A DNA stretch of 12,025 nucleotides from Alphaproteobacteria bacterium (lineage in GTDB: Bacteria > Pseudomonadota > Alphaproteobacteria > G02398745 > G023898745), in the NCBI GenBank assembly GCA_027366195.1, contig DAHXKW010000048.1, positions 1 to 12,025 of the forward strand, given 5' to 3'. The position numbers were made by a program, and so were the translations under genes. The notes beneath the pieces were generated by a model. That model did not search any database. It had not been told where the DNA came from and worked only from the letters and a program-made list of their open reading frames with translations. Below, in pieces: positions 1 to 7,114 of the stretch (its first letter is position 1; every line of letters starts with the position of its first letter).

Positions 1-129
1 GATGGCGAGAATATCGAAATCTTTTTCTATATTTCTTCTTAACTGGTTATCTTGGCAGATTAATCTACATGTTACATCTTTAGACAAAAGGTTTTTTTGT
101 TTAATTTCTTTTAATTTCCTCTTGAATTT
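1..129. repeat. Outer arm of a perfect 129-bp inverted repeat (left window edge)
   Basis: Bases 1-129 are the exact reverse complement of 364-492, with no mismatch in base-by-base comparison. Pairing stops at 130/363 and may continue beyond the left edge. On the minus strand this arm encodes the same residues, in the same frame, as residues 9-51 of the protein read rightward from 340. It is therefore a second, oppositely oriented copy of part of that gene. The perfect identity over AT-rich coding DNA points to a recent event: a real inverted duplication, an invertible segment, or a foldback chimera at a contig end. Confidence 0.95.
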
Positions 130-363
130 ATATATCATTGATAAGTGATTGTAACGTTTATGTAGAATATCAAGGTCGTGAGGATTTTTGAAACATTCTG
201 CAAGATCCTTTCTACTGGATGTTTCAGTTTTGTGCATCATCTTATGAATACGCATTTCTACGGTTCTAAGTCCAATACCCAGAATATCTGCTATTTCCTT
301 GTTCGCTAAACGAACAATAAGACAAGATAAAACATCAATTTGTTTATCCTTGATAAAACCATA
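1..363 (-). CDS. Partial reading frame with LuxR-type helix-turn-helix, running off the left edge
   Basis: The minus strand is open from just below a TAA at 379-381 to the left edge. The codons from 363 downward encode a segment containing LANKEIADILGIG, then RTVEMRIHKMM. This matches the LuxR/GerE HTH pattern (NKEIA, then a TVE recognition helix followed by basic residues). The frame then continues as YKFKRKLKEIKQ, the same residues that open the NB-ARC/TPR protein. No ATG precedes the HTH, so the true start is missing here. Turning 130-363 around would fuse these 78 codons in frame to codon 9 of the large gene. I infer that the HTH is the displaced N-terminal part of that gene. The fold assignment is by motif only. 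Confidence 0.7.
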
Positions 364-3273
364 AAATTCAAGAGGAAATTAAAAGAAATTAAACAAAAAA
401 ACCTTTTGTCTAAAGATGTAACATGTAGATTAATCTGCCAAGATAACCAGTTAAGAAGAAATATAGAAAAAGATTTCGATATTCTCGCCATCCGATATTA
501 TAAACACAAACAAGGGATAAAGATCATTGATGTTAAGGTTTATGAGAATTATCCATTGACCTTTTTTAATGTACTCAAACAACTCATTACTCATCCCTTT
601 ATAGAAGATGCAATGAAAGAGTTTACCCCTTCTCCTATTTTTTCTCCTCCTTCTATAATAACGCCGATTAACTCAGTCTCGCTAAATTTTCAGAAAAATG
701 ATATGCGCAGTCCAACTGAAGAAAACTCTTCTAAGGAGCTGAGGAAAACCCTTAATATACACAACATTAGAAATATATTCCTCATCAAATATTTGTTGGT
801 TCTCTTTTTCCTAATTTCAGTAACGATAGCAGGTGCTATAATTTTTTTTAGGGTGACTGTACCCAGCCCTATCCTTCCGCAACAACCACTACCATTACCA
901 GATAAGTCAGTATTACTACCACGAACAAGTCTCCTAAAAAGAATAACAAAAAGCTTTTCCAATAAAACTGGCATTAGCACAGTTGTTCTCCTGGGGTGTG
1001 GGGGAGCGGGCAAAACAACGCTTGCGAGGATGTGGGGGCAATCTTATCGACTTCACCATCCAAAAGCTATCGTTTTCCCAATTAATGCGCAAGACCGGGA
1101 TTCACTCTCTAATTCTTTCAAGGAATTAGCAGCGCTTCTGGCAAAGTTTCTTTCTAAGCAAGCGGAGGTAGAGCGTATTAACCGGATAAAAAACGAAGCA
1201 GAAAAAGAAAAGGCACGCTTATCTTTTATTCAAGACGGACTGAAAATTTCTAAAGGATGGGTTCTCCTTTATGACAATTTAGAGGATCTAGAAAACTTTG
1301 CTTCTTATTTGCCAGTCGACGGCAGCATGTGGGGACAAGGTAAAGTGCTGATTACCACCCAAAACTCCCATATTGAGAGTATCCTCCAAATTCCCCGCCA
1401 CAATATTATAAAATTAGATGCATTAACAGAAGAAGAGGCTGTAAAATTATTTACAATTACGCGCGGCCCTGAATTTTCTCAGTCAACCTATAATAATCCT
1501 GAAAAAATCCGCCGCTTTCTCAAATCTCTTCCTCCTTTCCCGCTTGATATATCAGTCGCAGCGCAGTATATCCAACATCACTCTTTGTCATATCAAACCT
1601 ATTTAAAAGAATTAAACCAACAAAGCGACCGTTTATCTGAAAGTGAAAAAGAGTTGCTTGTTAGCAGTGGAAAAAGTGAAAAAGAAGCAAAGACACGTTA
1701 TAGTATTATAAAAATGGCCCTAGAACGTATTTTAGAAGAAAATAAATATTTCAAAATTTTCTTGCTAATCACAAGTTTTATTGATTGCAACAATATCCCC
1801 ATAGAACTATTAGAGTACAAAAGTGATGCTTTTGTTGTAAGACATTTTTTGGATGCTCTGAAAAAATACTCGTTAGTAACAGAAAATAGTCGTCCCAATG
1901 AATACCCGCAAACTTTTTCTCTGCATCGCAATATCCAAAACGCTTGTAAGACTTATTTAAAACATACTTTACAACTCACGCCGCATCATCTGTTGCTCAA
2001 AGAAGTAGGAGATACTTTAACCTCTTATATGAAACATGAAATAGTATACAGGCAAAATTTCTCGTGCATGAAGTTATTGAGTACACATGGTGAACACTTT
2101 GTACAGAATGAAAGATTAAATGTATCAGAGTCCATCAGAGGTGCAGTAGCAAGTATGGTAGGTAGTACTTATTATCATTTGGGAGAGACGCTGAAGGCCA
2201 AAGATTATCTTGAAAAAAGTTACACTTTATTACCCCATGATGCCTCACTCAAAAGTTTATATTGCTGGACGTCAGCTTATTTAGGTTTGATCTGCAAAAA
2301 GTTAGGTGATTTCCATACAGCAACGCTATATTTCGAACAAAGCATACAGGGGTATAAAACGTTAAACGATCGTGAGCAAGAAGGATATGCGCGTGTCCTT
2401 TCTTTCTTAGGGAGTTTATATTTAACCCTCAACAAGTTTAAAGAGAGCGAAACATTATTAGTGCAAAGCACTAATTTATATAGGAAATCATCCACATACA
2501 ATAATAGCTTAAACTTTCCTGTAGCTCTTATACATTTAGGATGGGCCTATAGAGAGCAGGGGGAATATCAACAGGCGCAGGCTGTAACCAAAGAAGCTGT
2601 CGAAAAATGTGAGACACATCCGGGATTAGAAACATATTTAGGCCAGGCTCTGAAGCACCTGGGTTCTCTCTACATAGAGAGAGGTTTTTTCGAGGAAGCC
2701 AAAAACGTCCTTGAGAAAGCAGCTAATTTATATAAAAAACACAATGGAAAAACTGGGAGGAAATATATTAATTTTGGTAAAATAGATCTCCTTTTAGGAC
2801 AAGCCTACGTGGGATTGGGGCGTTACCGAGAAGCAAAAAAATTAGCTCAACGAGCAGAACAATTTTTTGCAGAAAATCACTCAGATGATCCTGGCCGCCA
2901 AGCTCGCGGGTTTGCACTGCTAGGAGATATTTATCGTCAATTAGGACTATATCCAAAAGCACAATATTACCTGAAAAAAAGTAAAGCTTTACATTTGGAA
3001 CTCTACGGAAAAGGCAACTTAAGAACTGCAAGAGTAAACTTATTATTAGGAAAACTATACATCAAGTTGGCCAAATACATCGACGCAGAGAAAGTATTAG
3101 AGGATAGTCTACCCTCTTACCAAACTAGAGTTCCTAATAATCATCCTTATATAGGGGAGCTGTATGTTTATCTGGGAGAAACTTATACCCATTTAGGAGA
3201 TTTGCAAAAATCTCAAAAATTTCTGGAAGAAGGTCGGTCCATTCTTAAAGAAAGAGGCTTATCCCTGTTATAG
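340..3273 (+). CDS. Membrane-anchored NB-ARC (STAND) NTPase with C-terminal TPR array; 5' end rearranged
   Basis: Likely a signal-transduction NTPase in which nucleotide-dependent switching is controlled by ligand or partner binding to TPRs. The family role is known; the partner is not. Residues 151-170 form one strongly hydrophobic helix, followed by a proline-rich linker. Walker A is G219-CGGAG-K225-T226. Walker B is VLLYD with D312. A sensor-like strand KVLITTQ follows, and LPPFPL (397-402) sits where NB-ARC proteins have GLPL. From about residue 600 to the end there are about nine TPR units with typical LG..Y..LG.Y..A signatures. The 977-codon frame opens with TTG at 340, with no Shine-Dalgarno, just after a stop at 328-330, and has no in-frame ATG for about 90 codons. 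The start is therefore probably an artefact of the inverted join at 363/364, and the true N-terminus probably includes the LuxR-type HTH. No clear terminator follows. Confidence 0.85.
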   Translation: MFILDKTIKFKRKLKEIKQKNLLSKDVTCRLICQDNQLRRNIEKDFDILAIRYYKHKQGIKIIDVKVYENYPLTFFNVLKQLITHPFIEDAMKEFTPSPIFSPPSIITPINSVSLNFQKNDMRSPTEENSSKELRKTLNIHNIRNIFLIKYLLVLFFLISVTIAGAIIFFRVTVPSPILPQQPLPLPDKSVLLPRTSLLKRITKSFSNKTGISTVVLLGCGGAGKTTLARMWGQSYRLHHPKAIVFPINAQDRDSLSNSFKELAALLAKFLSKQAEVERINRIKNEAEKEKARLSFIQDGLKISKGWVLLYDNLEDLENFASYLPVDGSMWGQGKVLITTQNSHIESILQIPRHNIIKLDALTEEEAVKLFTITRGPEFSQSTYNNPEKIRRFLKSLPPFPLDISVAAQYIQHHSLSYQTYLKELNQQSDRLSESEKELLVSSGKSEKEAKTRYSIIKMALERILEENKYFKIFLLITSFIDCNNIPIELLEYKSDAFVVRHFLDALKKYSLVTENSRPNEYPQTFSLHRNIQNACKTYLKHTLQLTPHHLLLKEVGDTLTSYMKHEIVYRQNFSCMKLLSTHGEHFVQNERLNVSESIRGAVASMVGSTYYHLGETLKAKDYLEKSYTLLPHDASLKSLYCWTSAYLGLICKKLGDFHTATLYFEQSIQGYKTLNDREQEGYARVLSFLGSLYLTLNKFKESETLLVQSTNLYRKSSTYNNSLNFPVALIHLGWAYREQGEYQQAQAVTKEAVEKCETHPGLETYLGQALKHLGSLYIERGFFEEAKNVLEKAANLYKKHNGKTGRKYINFGKIDLLLGQAYVGLGRYREAKKLAQRAEQFFAENHSDDPGRQARGFALLGDIYRQLGLYPKAQYYLKKSKALHLELYGKGNLRTARVNLLLGKLYIKLAKYIDAEKVLEDSLPSYQTRVPNNHPYIGELYVYLGETYTHLGDLQKSQKFLEEGRSILKERGLSLL
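364..492. repeat. Inner arm of the 129-bp inverted repeat, inside the NB-ARC/TPR gene
   Basis: Exact reverse complement of 1-129, separated from it by a 234-bp spacer (130-363). The spacer is 78 codons long, so inverting it keeps the reading frame into this arm. The arm encodes residues 9-51 of the large + strand protein. The codons before it (340-363) are simply the antisense of the HTH reading frame, so those first eight residues are unlikely to be genuine. Confidence 0.95.
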
Positions 3274-3475
3274 TTTTATATATTCAAGGCTCTAAATTAA
3301 GCTTTTCCACTTCTGAATTTTATAAAATATTTCAATTATGAATTTGCGCAAAGTGGTAATTTTAAGTGAGTTTGATTTTTGAAAATCCTTATAAAACAAT
3401 GATTTTAAAAGGTAGTGTAAATTAAACCGTCGTTTTTTGAGTGCTTTTGATATTGTTACCGGGCATGTTTCCCGA
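3274..3475. other. AT-rich intergenic spacer
   Basis: Between the TPR gene stop and the repeated promoter arm I see no gene. A 12-bp AT-only palindrome (ATTTTATAAAAT) lies near 3318-3331. No G+C-rich stem with a T-run is visible, so a Rho-independent terminator for the large gene is not supported. Weak similarity to the mirrored region near 5508-5530 begins at about 3450, so the repeat homology fades out here rather than ending sharply. Confidence 0.5.
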
Positions 3476-3644
3476 AATTTGTTTCATTAATTGATATTGT
3501 TTAAACTACTGTGTTAATGGTCTTCTTTATGGGTAATCGTAATGATATCTTTATTATTCGTATTATATGCTGCTGAATTAACTCCTACACCTAACAGATC
3601 TTATTTTCCTAGTTTTACAAAAGTGGCTTTTGTAGCGGGTATTA
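3476..3644. repeat. Arm A of a 169-bp imperfect inverted repeat (promoter, 5' UTR and leader codons)
   Basis: Reverse-complement match to 5339-5507 with 8 mismatches and no gap (about 95% identity). It covers 66 bp upstream of the first leader gene and its first 34 codons, then similarity stops abruptly. Noncoding DNA is conserved as well as codons, so this is a duplicated DNA cassette and not only protein conservation. The arms face each other across two convergent genes. Recombination between them would invert 3645-5338. Confidence 0.93.
3479..3507 (+). promoter_or_regulatory. Candidate sigma-70-type promoter of the first leader gene
   Basis: TTGTTT at 3479-3484 and TAAACT at 3502-3507 are separated by 17 bp, giving 3/6 and 4/6 matches to the consensus hexamers. 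The same elements are unchanged in the inverted copy upstream of the second leader gene. An alternative pairing is TTGATA at 3491-3496 with TTAATG at 3514-3519. Duplication alone could explain the conservation, so this is only a candidate. Confidence 0.35.
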
Positions 3645-4933
3645 CCATAACATATCTAACAATGTTAACAATAGGCGTTTCTGCTGACACGCAGGAGTAT
3701 CAGCAGCATGCTAACGCCGTTGATCATTCTAGAGGTGGTCCTGGAGCTGTCATTATGCATGACAGTCATGCAAAAATCGATCGCGAGAAATGGTATCCTG
3801 ATCCTTATGAAAGTAAAGAACCGGAAAAACAGCAGTATCACCTTGAGTCTAGTACAACTTTCATAATAAACGATAATGCAGAATACAAAAGTGTTGAAGG
3901 AAAGAAACATTCAAAGGGACCATACGCAGCCCTAGTTAGATCCTGTGTTCAGGAGGAGAATTTCGAACAACACACAACAGATATTTTATGTCACTTAATT
4001 GCCGAAGCGTTTCCTGATGATCAAGAAAAATTAATTACGTCGAAATCAAGAGGCCCGGTATTCATAGAACAGAAACGGCATAGGCATACTAAAACAAACT
4101 ATTCGTGTAATACGCCATGTAACGATTATCAAATAAGTTCGACAGGTGTTAATATACCAGGATGTACCAGACATGATTTTTACGAATTTGATTCTTTTGA
4201 TGATAGTGGGAAAAAAATACAAGATCGTGAGAACCGTTATGTTACTGATAGTATTGGAGAAATGCCTACAACTTTTGAAAATATTAGGATTCCAAAAATA
4301 GTAAGTCCGCATTTCGTGAAAACCGGAAAAGTCCAACGAAATCCTAAACCACCTAAGTTTTCACCTCGTGTTGATTTGTATTATCAAGAGTCAAATCGTA
4401 AAGTTTTACTTTGTCCCTCCGTGATTATACCAAGCACTTTATGTCAATCTGAACCAGACAATCTAATCCTCACATATTCTCAAGATTGCTCTGAATTAGA
4501 GCATGTTCAGAGGTATTTTGTAACTTGCAACATTGCAGGTTGGCCTGGGAAAAAAGAAGGAAAAGAAAATTTAGGAAAAGAGAAAACTAAAAAAATTTTT
4601 AAGAGAAAAAAACAGGATCCTGACGAGGATGAGAATGGAAATGCCGTTATTTTTGATGGACACGCTTGCTATAATACCGTTGGTGATAGTACACCAAGTA
4701 AATTGGTTGGAAGAAGGATTGAGCACTCATATTTTTGGAAATTTGTATCACCAGCATGTAGTGTGCGAACAGGAGAATGGGCAACTTATGATGAAATTTG
4801 GGAGGATGACGATGCAGACGGTGGAACATCGCAGATAATTGATTGTAAAATTCCTTGGGAACACTTGGCTGGAACATTCGGAGCACCTGCTGGTGCGATA
4901 ATAGGTGTCCTGAGAGTTATAAAAATCATATGA
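3542..4933 (+). CDS. Shared-leader protein 1: probable exported Cys-containing protein of unknown function
   Basis: 463 residues; I recognise no known domain. The N-terminus (MISLLFVLYAAE, then PTPN-RSYF-FTK, then VAGITITYL) is nearly the same as in the genes ending at 5441 and 6658. After K27 comes a hydrophobic stretch ending in V46-S-A48, which resembles a signal peptidase I site. This would be an export signal with an unusually long uncharged N-region. The mature part has 12 cysteines, an even number that would suit disulfides outside the cytoplasm. A strongly basic patch (KTKKIFKRKKQ) is followed by an acidic one (DPDEDEN). The protein ends in a small-residue hydrophobic tail (AGAIIGVLRVIKII). 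The ATG lacks a clear Shine-Dalgarno, but the start is supported by leader conservation in three genes. It converges on the second leader gene 61 bp away. Export is inferred. Confidence 0.75.
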   Translation: MISLLFVLYAAELTPTPNRSYFPSFTKVAFVAGITITYLTMLTIGVSADTQEYQQHANAVDHSRGGPGAVIMHDSHAKIDREKWYPDPYESKEPEKQQYHLESSTTFIINDNAEYKSVEGKKHSKGPYAALVRSCVQEENFEQHTTDILCHLIAEAFPDDQEKLITSKSRGPVFIEQKRHRHTKTNYSCNTPCNDYQISSTGVNIPGCTRHDFYEFDSFDDSGKKIQDRENRYVTDSIGEMPTTFENIRIPKIVSPHFVKTGKVQRNPKPPKFSPRVDLYYQESNRKVLLCPSVIIPSTLCQSEPDNLILTYSQDCSELEHVQRYFVTCNIAGWPGKKEGKENLGKEKTKKIFKRKKQDPDEDENGNAVIFDGHACYNTVGDSTPSKLVGRRIEHSYFWKFVSPACSVRTGEWATYDEIWEDDDADGGTSQIIDCKIPWEHLAGTFGAPAGAIIGVLRVIKII

Positions 4934-4994
4934 CTAGTTGAGACACACCCATTCACTAGGTGATAAAATTCATTAGTACTACAAAAGAAATTAT
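4934..4994. other. Gap between two convergent leader genes
   Basis: This 61-bp gap separates the stop codons of two genes that face each other. I see no strong hairpin followed by a T-run on either strand, so no bidirectional terminator can be called. The centre of the 3476-5507 inverted-repeat structure lies inside the first leader gene, not here. Confidence 0.5.
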
Positions 4995-5441
4995 TTAGAG
5001 ATCTTCTTCTTTCTCTGGAGATGTTTTTTGGAAACGTAAATTACACGATGGTTCTGCCGCTAGTTTTTCTCGTAATGCTTGCATAGTTTTCCGATGAGTG
5101 TCCATAAGCAGTTTTGCTTTTTTTGCTGCAATCTTCTGATATGTATGATCCGACCAGTACCACCGACTATTTGCATCGTCTAGTATTCTGGCATGATTTA
5201 TCATTTGCGTAATAACTTCAGTTCTTTCCTTAGTCAATTTGTCAATGTTCGCTTCAAGTTTTAAAACTTGATCTGCGCAAAATTGAAAATTTGCAGTTTC
5301 CACACCTTCAACGTACGTACCTACCGTTAAACACGTTATAATACCTGCTACAAAAGCCATTTTTGTAAAACTAGGAAAATAAGATCTGCTAGGTGTAGGA
5401 GTTAATTCAGCCCCATATAATCCGAATAATAAAGATATCAT
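4995..5441 (-). CDS. Shared-leader protein 2: small, helix-rich, probable exported protein
   Basis: 148 residues, unknown function. The first 34 residues almost match those of the gene starting at 3542, and so does the 66 bp of DNA before the ATG. K27 is followed by a hydrophobic stretch (MAFVAGIITCLTV) and then a polar region. From about residue 52 the body is predominantly helical and charged, with KLEANIDKLTKERTEVI and KKAKLLMDTHRKTMQALREK as likely amphipathic or coiled-coil helices. C55 and a Cys near the C-terminus (PSCNL) could form one disulfide. It ends in an acidic tail (SPEKEEDL). The body shows no similarity to the other two leader genes. There is no clear Shine-Dalgarno. The leader match supports the start. 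The export role is inferred. Confidence 0.75.
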   Translation of the reverse strand: MISLLFGLYGAELTPTPSRSYFPSFTKMAFVAGIITCLTVGTYVEGVETANFQFCADQVLKLEANIDKLTKERTEVITQMINHARILDDANSRWYWSDHTYQKIAAKKAKLLMDTHRKTMQALREKLAAEPSCNLRFQKTSPEKEEDL

Positions 5442-5507
5442 TACGATTACCCATAAAGACGACCACTAACACAGTAGTTTAAACAATATCAATTAATGAA
5501 ACAAATT
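5339..5507. repeat. Arm B of the 169-bp imperfect inverted repeat
   Basis: Reverse complement of 3476-3644 with 8 substitutions. Going leftward it contains the candidate promoter, the 5' UTR and the first 34 codons of the second leader gene. A weaker match continues outward to about 5530. Three of the eight changes lie in the LY[A/G]AE codons, and two lie upstream of the start. Confidence 0.93.
5476..5504 (-). promoter_or_regulatory. Candidate promoter of the second leader gene
   Basis: The minus strand reads TTGTTT (5504-5499), 17 bp, then TAAACT (5481-5476), exactly as upstream of the first leader gene. The transcript would begin about 30 nt before the ATG at 5441. Confidence is limited because the hexamers are only moderate matches. 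Confidence 0.35.
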
Positions 5508-5713
5508 TTGCAAAACATGCGGTATACGATATTAGGCTCCGGAAACCAACAAAAAACTCGGTAGCAATTTTAAAATATTTTGCAAAAAATCGGATAAGGG
5601 TATGTGAACATACTTGAAAAAAAGCTGAAACCCTTGAAGCAAGGATGCTTCGATGCTTCCTTTAGGGTAGGTGTACCACTTCTTTGTGGGACGATGCCAA
5701 AAAGCCAAGTGAG

Positions 5714-6290
5714 TCAGATTTATTGGCAAACGTCTTGCTTGTATGAGCGTCCTTCTACAGATGGGGAATCTCTTCTGAAGATAATTATTAGAACTGTGGG
5801 CAGGTGCTGCACGCATCGATTGGATAATAATTGAAACTTGCGTAGAGCATGGAATGAGCGGTGCCAAAAAAAATGACAAAAGAGTAGCTTTTAACTCATT
5901 AAGTTATGCAGTCGTCCGTTGTGAATTTAATATTATTAGGGTGTGGTCCACACATCGGCTCAGTAGGAGATCTCTCTAGCAATTGATGGAATTTTTCTCA
6001 AATATTTATGCTAAGAGAATTGATCTTTATATACGCCAGCAAGGTATGGATACAACAACATCAACGGTTAAGGTAATGTTTCATTTGTGTGGAATGTTTG
6101 CTGGATTCGAAAGGTCGATAATATGAAACCTCCTATATGATGGTTTAAATTAGGCGCGTATTAGATAAAAAATATTGTAAAGTTTGCGCACACAGAGTCT
6201 CAGTGGTAGAAGAAAAAGTGCAAAACACTTCGTTATTGGGGCGAAGGGTACTCCCCACGCGTTGCGCACGGGTCTATACAATTGAGCGTT
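5714..6290 (+). pseudogene. Degenerate serine recombinase (resolvase/invertase family)
   Basis: Pieces of a resolvase-family protein appear in the right order in changing + strand frames. First RFIG and STDG with a damaged start (about 5717-5775). Then LWAGAARIDWIIIETCVEHG and MSGAKKNDKR (about 5792-5880), VVRCEFNIIRVWSTHRLSR, an in-frame TAG near 5978, then IDLYIRQQGMDTTTS and MFAGFERSII, ending at a TGA near 6125. These match the SGAK..R..F, W...RL.R, DLY..QQG.DTTT and GVFAEFERAMI blocks of the family. A weak C-terminal HTH-like tail (VEEKVQ, then AKGTPHALRTG in another frame) may reach about 6290. Several frameshifts and stops make it non-functional. It may be the relic of an invertase or element that once acted on this region. 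Confidence 0.8.
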
Positions 6291-6334
6291 CGATAGCAAA
6301 TAATCAGTCAATCATTTATTGTGTAAATTTAGAG

Positions 6335-6658
6335 CTAGAACCATCCTTTCACATATTCCCAAGCTCTTGGAGCAGCATTGACAGCTCCAGCAGAAAGACC
6401 AGCTACAGTTCCACACGTTCTTGGATCCCCCCCAAACCCTGTACAAATAACAAACGAAGCTCCTCCAACATATCCTTCCACTCCTGGCCCCTGCCAAGAA
6501 GATGAAAAACCTGTAGAATCCGTAGCCGCTACGGGAGTTACCAGGTAAGTAATGGTTAATCCTGCTACTAGAGCCATTTTAGTAAAATTTGTAAAATAAG
6601 ACTTTGTTGGTGATGGCACAAAATCAGCAGCATATAATCCGAATAATAAAGATATCAT
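6335..6658 (-). CDS. Shared-leader protein 3: small Gly/Ala-rich probable exported peptide
   Basis: 107 residues. Residues 1-45 are a diverged version of the same leader (MISLLFGLYAAD, PSPTKSYF, FTKMALVAG, LTITYL) ending in PVAA, a plausible signal peptidase site at about 44-45. The predicted mature part of about 62 residues is rich in Gly and Ala. It has C72 and C82 nine residues apart, glycines spaced four to five apart, and a C-terminus with W100 and W106 (AWEYVKGWF). This composition resembles small membrane-active peptides such as class II bacteriocins, but I see no double-glycine processing site and recognise no family. Unlike the other two leader genes it has a strong ribosome site, GGAGGTG at 6669-6663, six bases before the ATG, and its upstream DNA is unrelated to theirs. 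Confidence 0.7.
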   Translation of the reverse strand: MISLLFGLYAADFVPSPTKSYFTNFTKMALVAGLTITYLVTPVAATDSTGFSSSWQGPGVEGYVGGASFVICTGFGGDPRTCGTVAGLSAGAVNAAPRAWEYVKGWF

Positions 6659-6676
6659 AGGACACCTCCAGTTTAG

Positions 6677-6697
6677 ATTTCTTCAATTCGAAGAAAT
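6677..6697. promoter_or_regulatory. Inverted repeat in the 5' region of shared-leader gene 3
   Basis: ATTTCTTC (6677-6684), a 5-bp spacer, then GAAGAAAT (6690-6697): perfect 8-bp arms just upstream of the GGAGGTG ribosome site. It could be an operator or an RNA hairpin affecting translation initiation. AT-rich composition makes a chance hairpin possible. I could not place a convincing promoter farther upstream. Confidence 0.4.
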
Positions 6698-6916
6698 TTC
6701 ACAACCATGTTTGCACCAATTTTTGTGAGAAAGCAAATTTTGATAAATTCATTTAAATAATCATGGTTTAATAAGCGAGAGGTTTTGATGAAACTATTCA
6801 TTTTGTAAGAATATGGGTTTACAGGTTGTTGGACACTTTAAAGGTCAAACACCCTCAGCACATTTTTTTCTTAGAAAGAGCATAAAGTGACAATAAATTG
6901 AAAAGAACTTGAAGAT

Positions 6917-7110
6917 TCATTCCGTAACCCAGTCGTTTCTAAGCGCTTTAACCTCTATGACAAGAGTTGTGGCATTTGATTCCAAACTTGAATGCTTAAT
7001 ATCTCAGCTGCTGTCCTTGCCGTCGTTTGTGCAACAAAGTGTTTTAGCAGCTTGTTTTGCTACTTTGAACTGAACCAACTTTTTCTGGCTCTTTTGAATT
7101 TCAAGTGGGT
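6917..7110 (-). pseudogene. Remnant of an IS1595-like transposase N-terminus
   Basis: The minus strand reads NKLLKHFVAQTTARTAAEIL around 6990-7060, preceded by a basic stretch interrupted by a TAG. This resembles the N-terminal KLLE.FVAG.TARTAA..LG motif of IS1595-family (IS1016/ISSod11-like) transposases. A frameshift later gives ATTLVIEVKALRN, which could correspond to the following NTA...F..LR block. Only about 60 codons remain and no catalytic domain is visible. The fragment stops right beside the Tn3 left end, so the insertion may have cut it. Recognition rests on one motif and is tentative. Confidence 0.45.
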
Positions 7111-7114
7111 AAAT

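Noticed and set aside
3529..3576. 16-codon ATG frame overlapping the start of leader gene 1, also present at leader gene 2
   Set aside because: Its conservation is fully explained by the duplicated DNA. There is no ribosome site, and the third leader gene lacks it, so an upstream regulatory peptide is not supported.
5532..5879. Minus-strand open frame of 115 codons
   Set aside because: It lies mostly antisense to the serine-recombinase pseudogene, has no ribosome site and shows no recognisable motif.
6190..6260. tRNA-like D-arm string CTCAGTGGTAGAAG
   Set aside because: No matching acceptor stem, anticodon arm or T-arm (GGTTCGA-type) can be folded around it, and it falls in the decayed recombinase tail.
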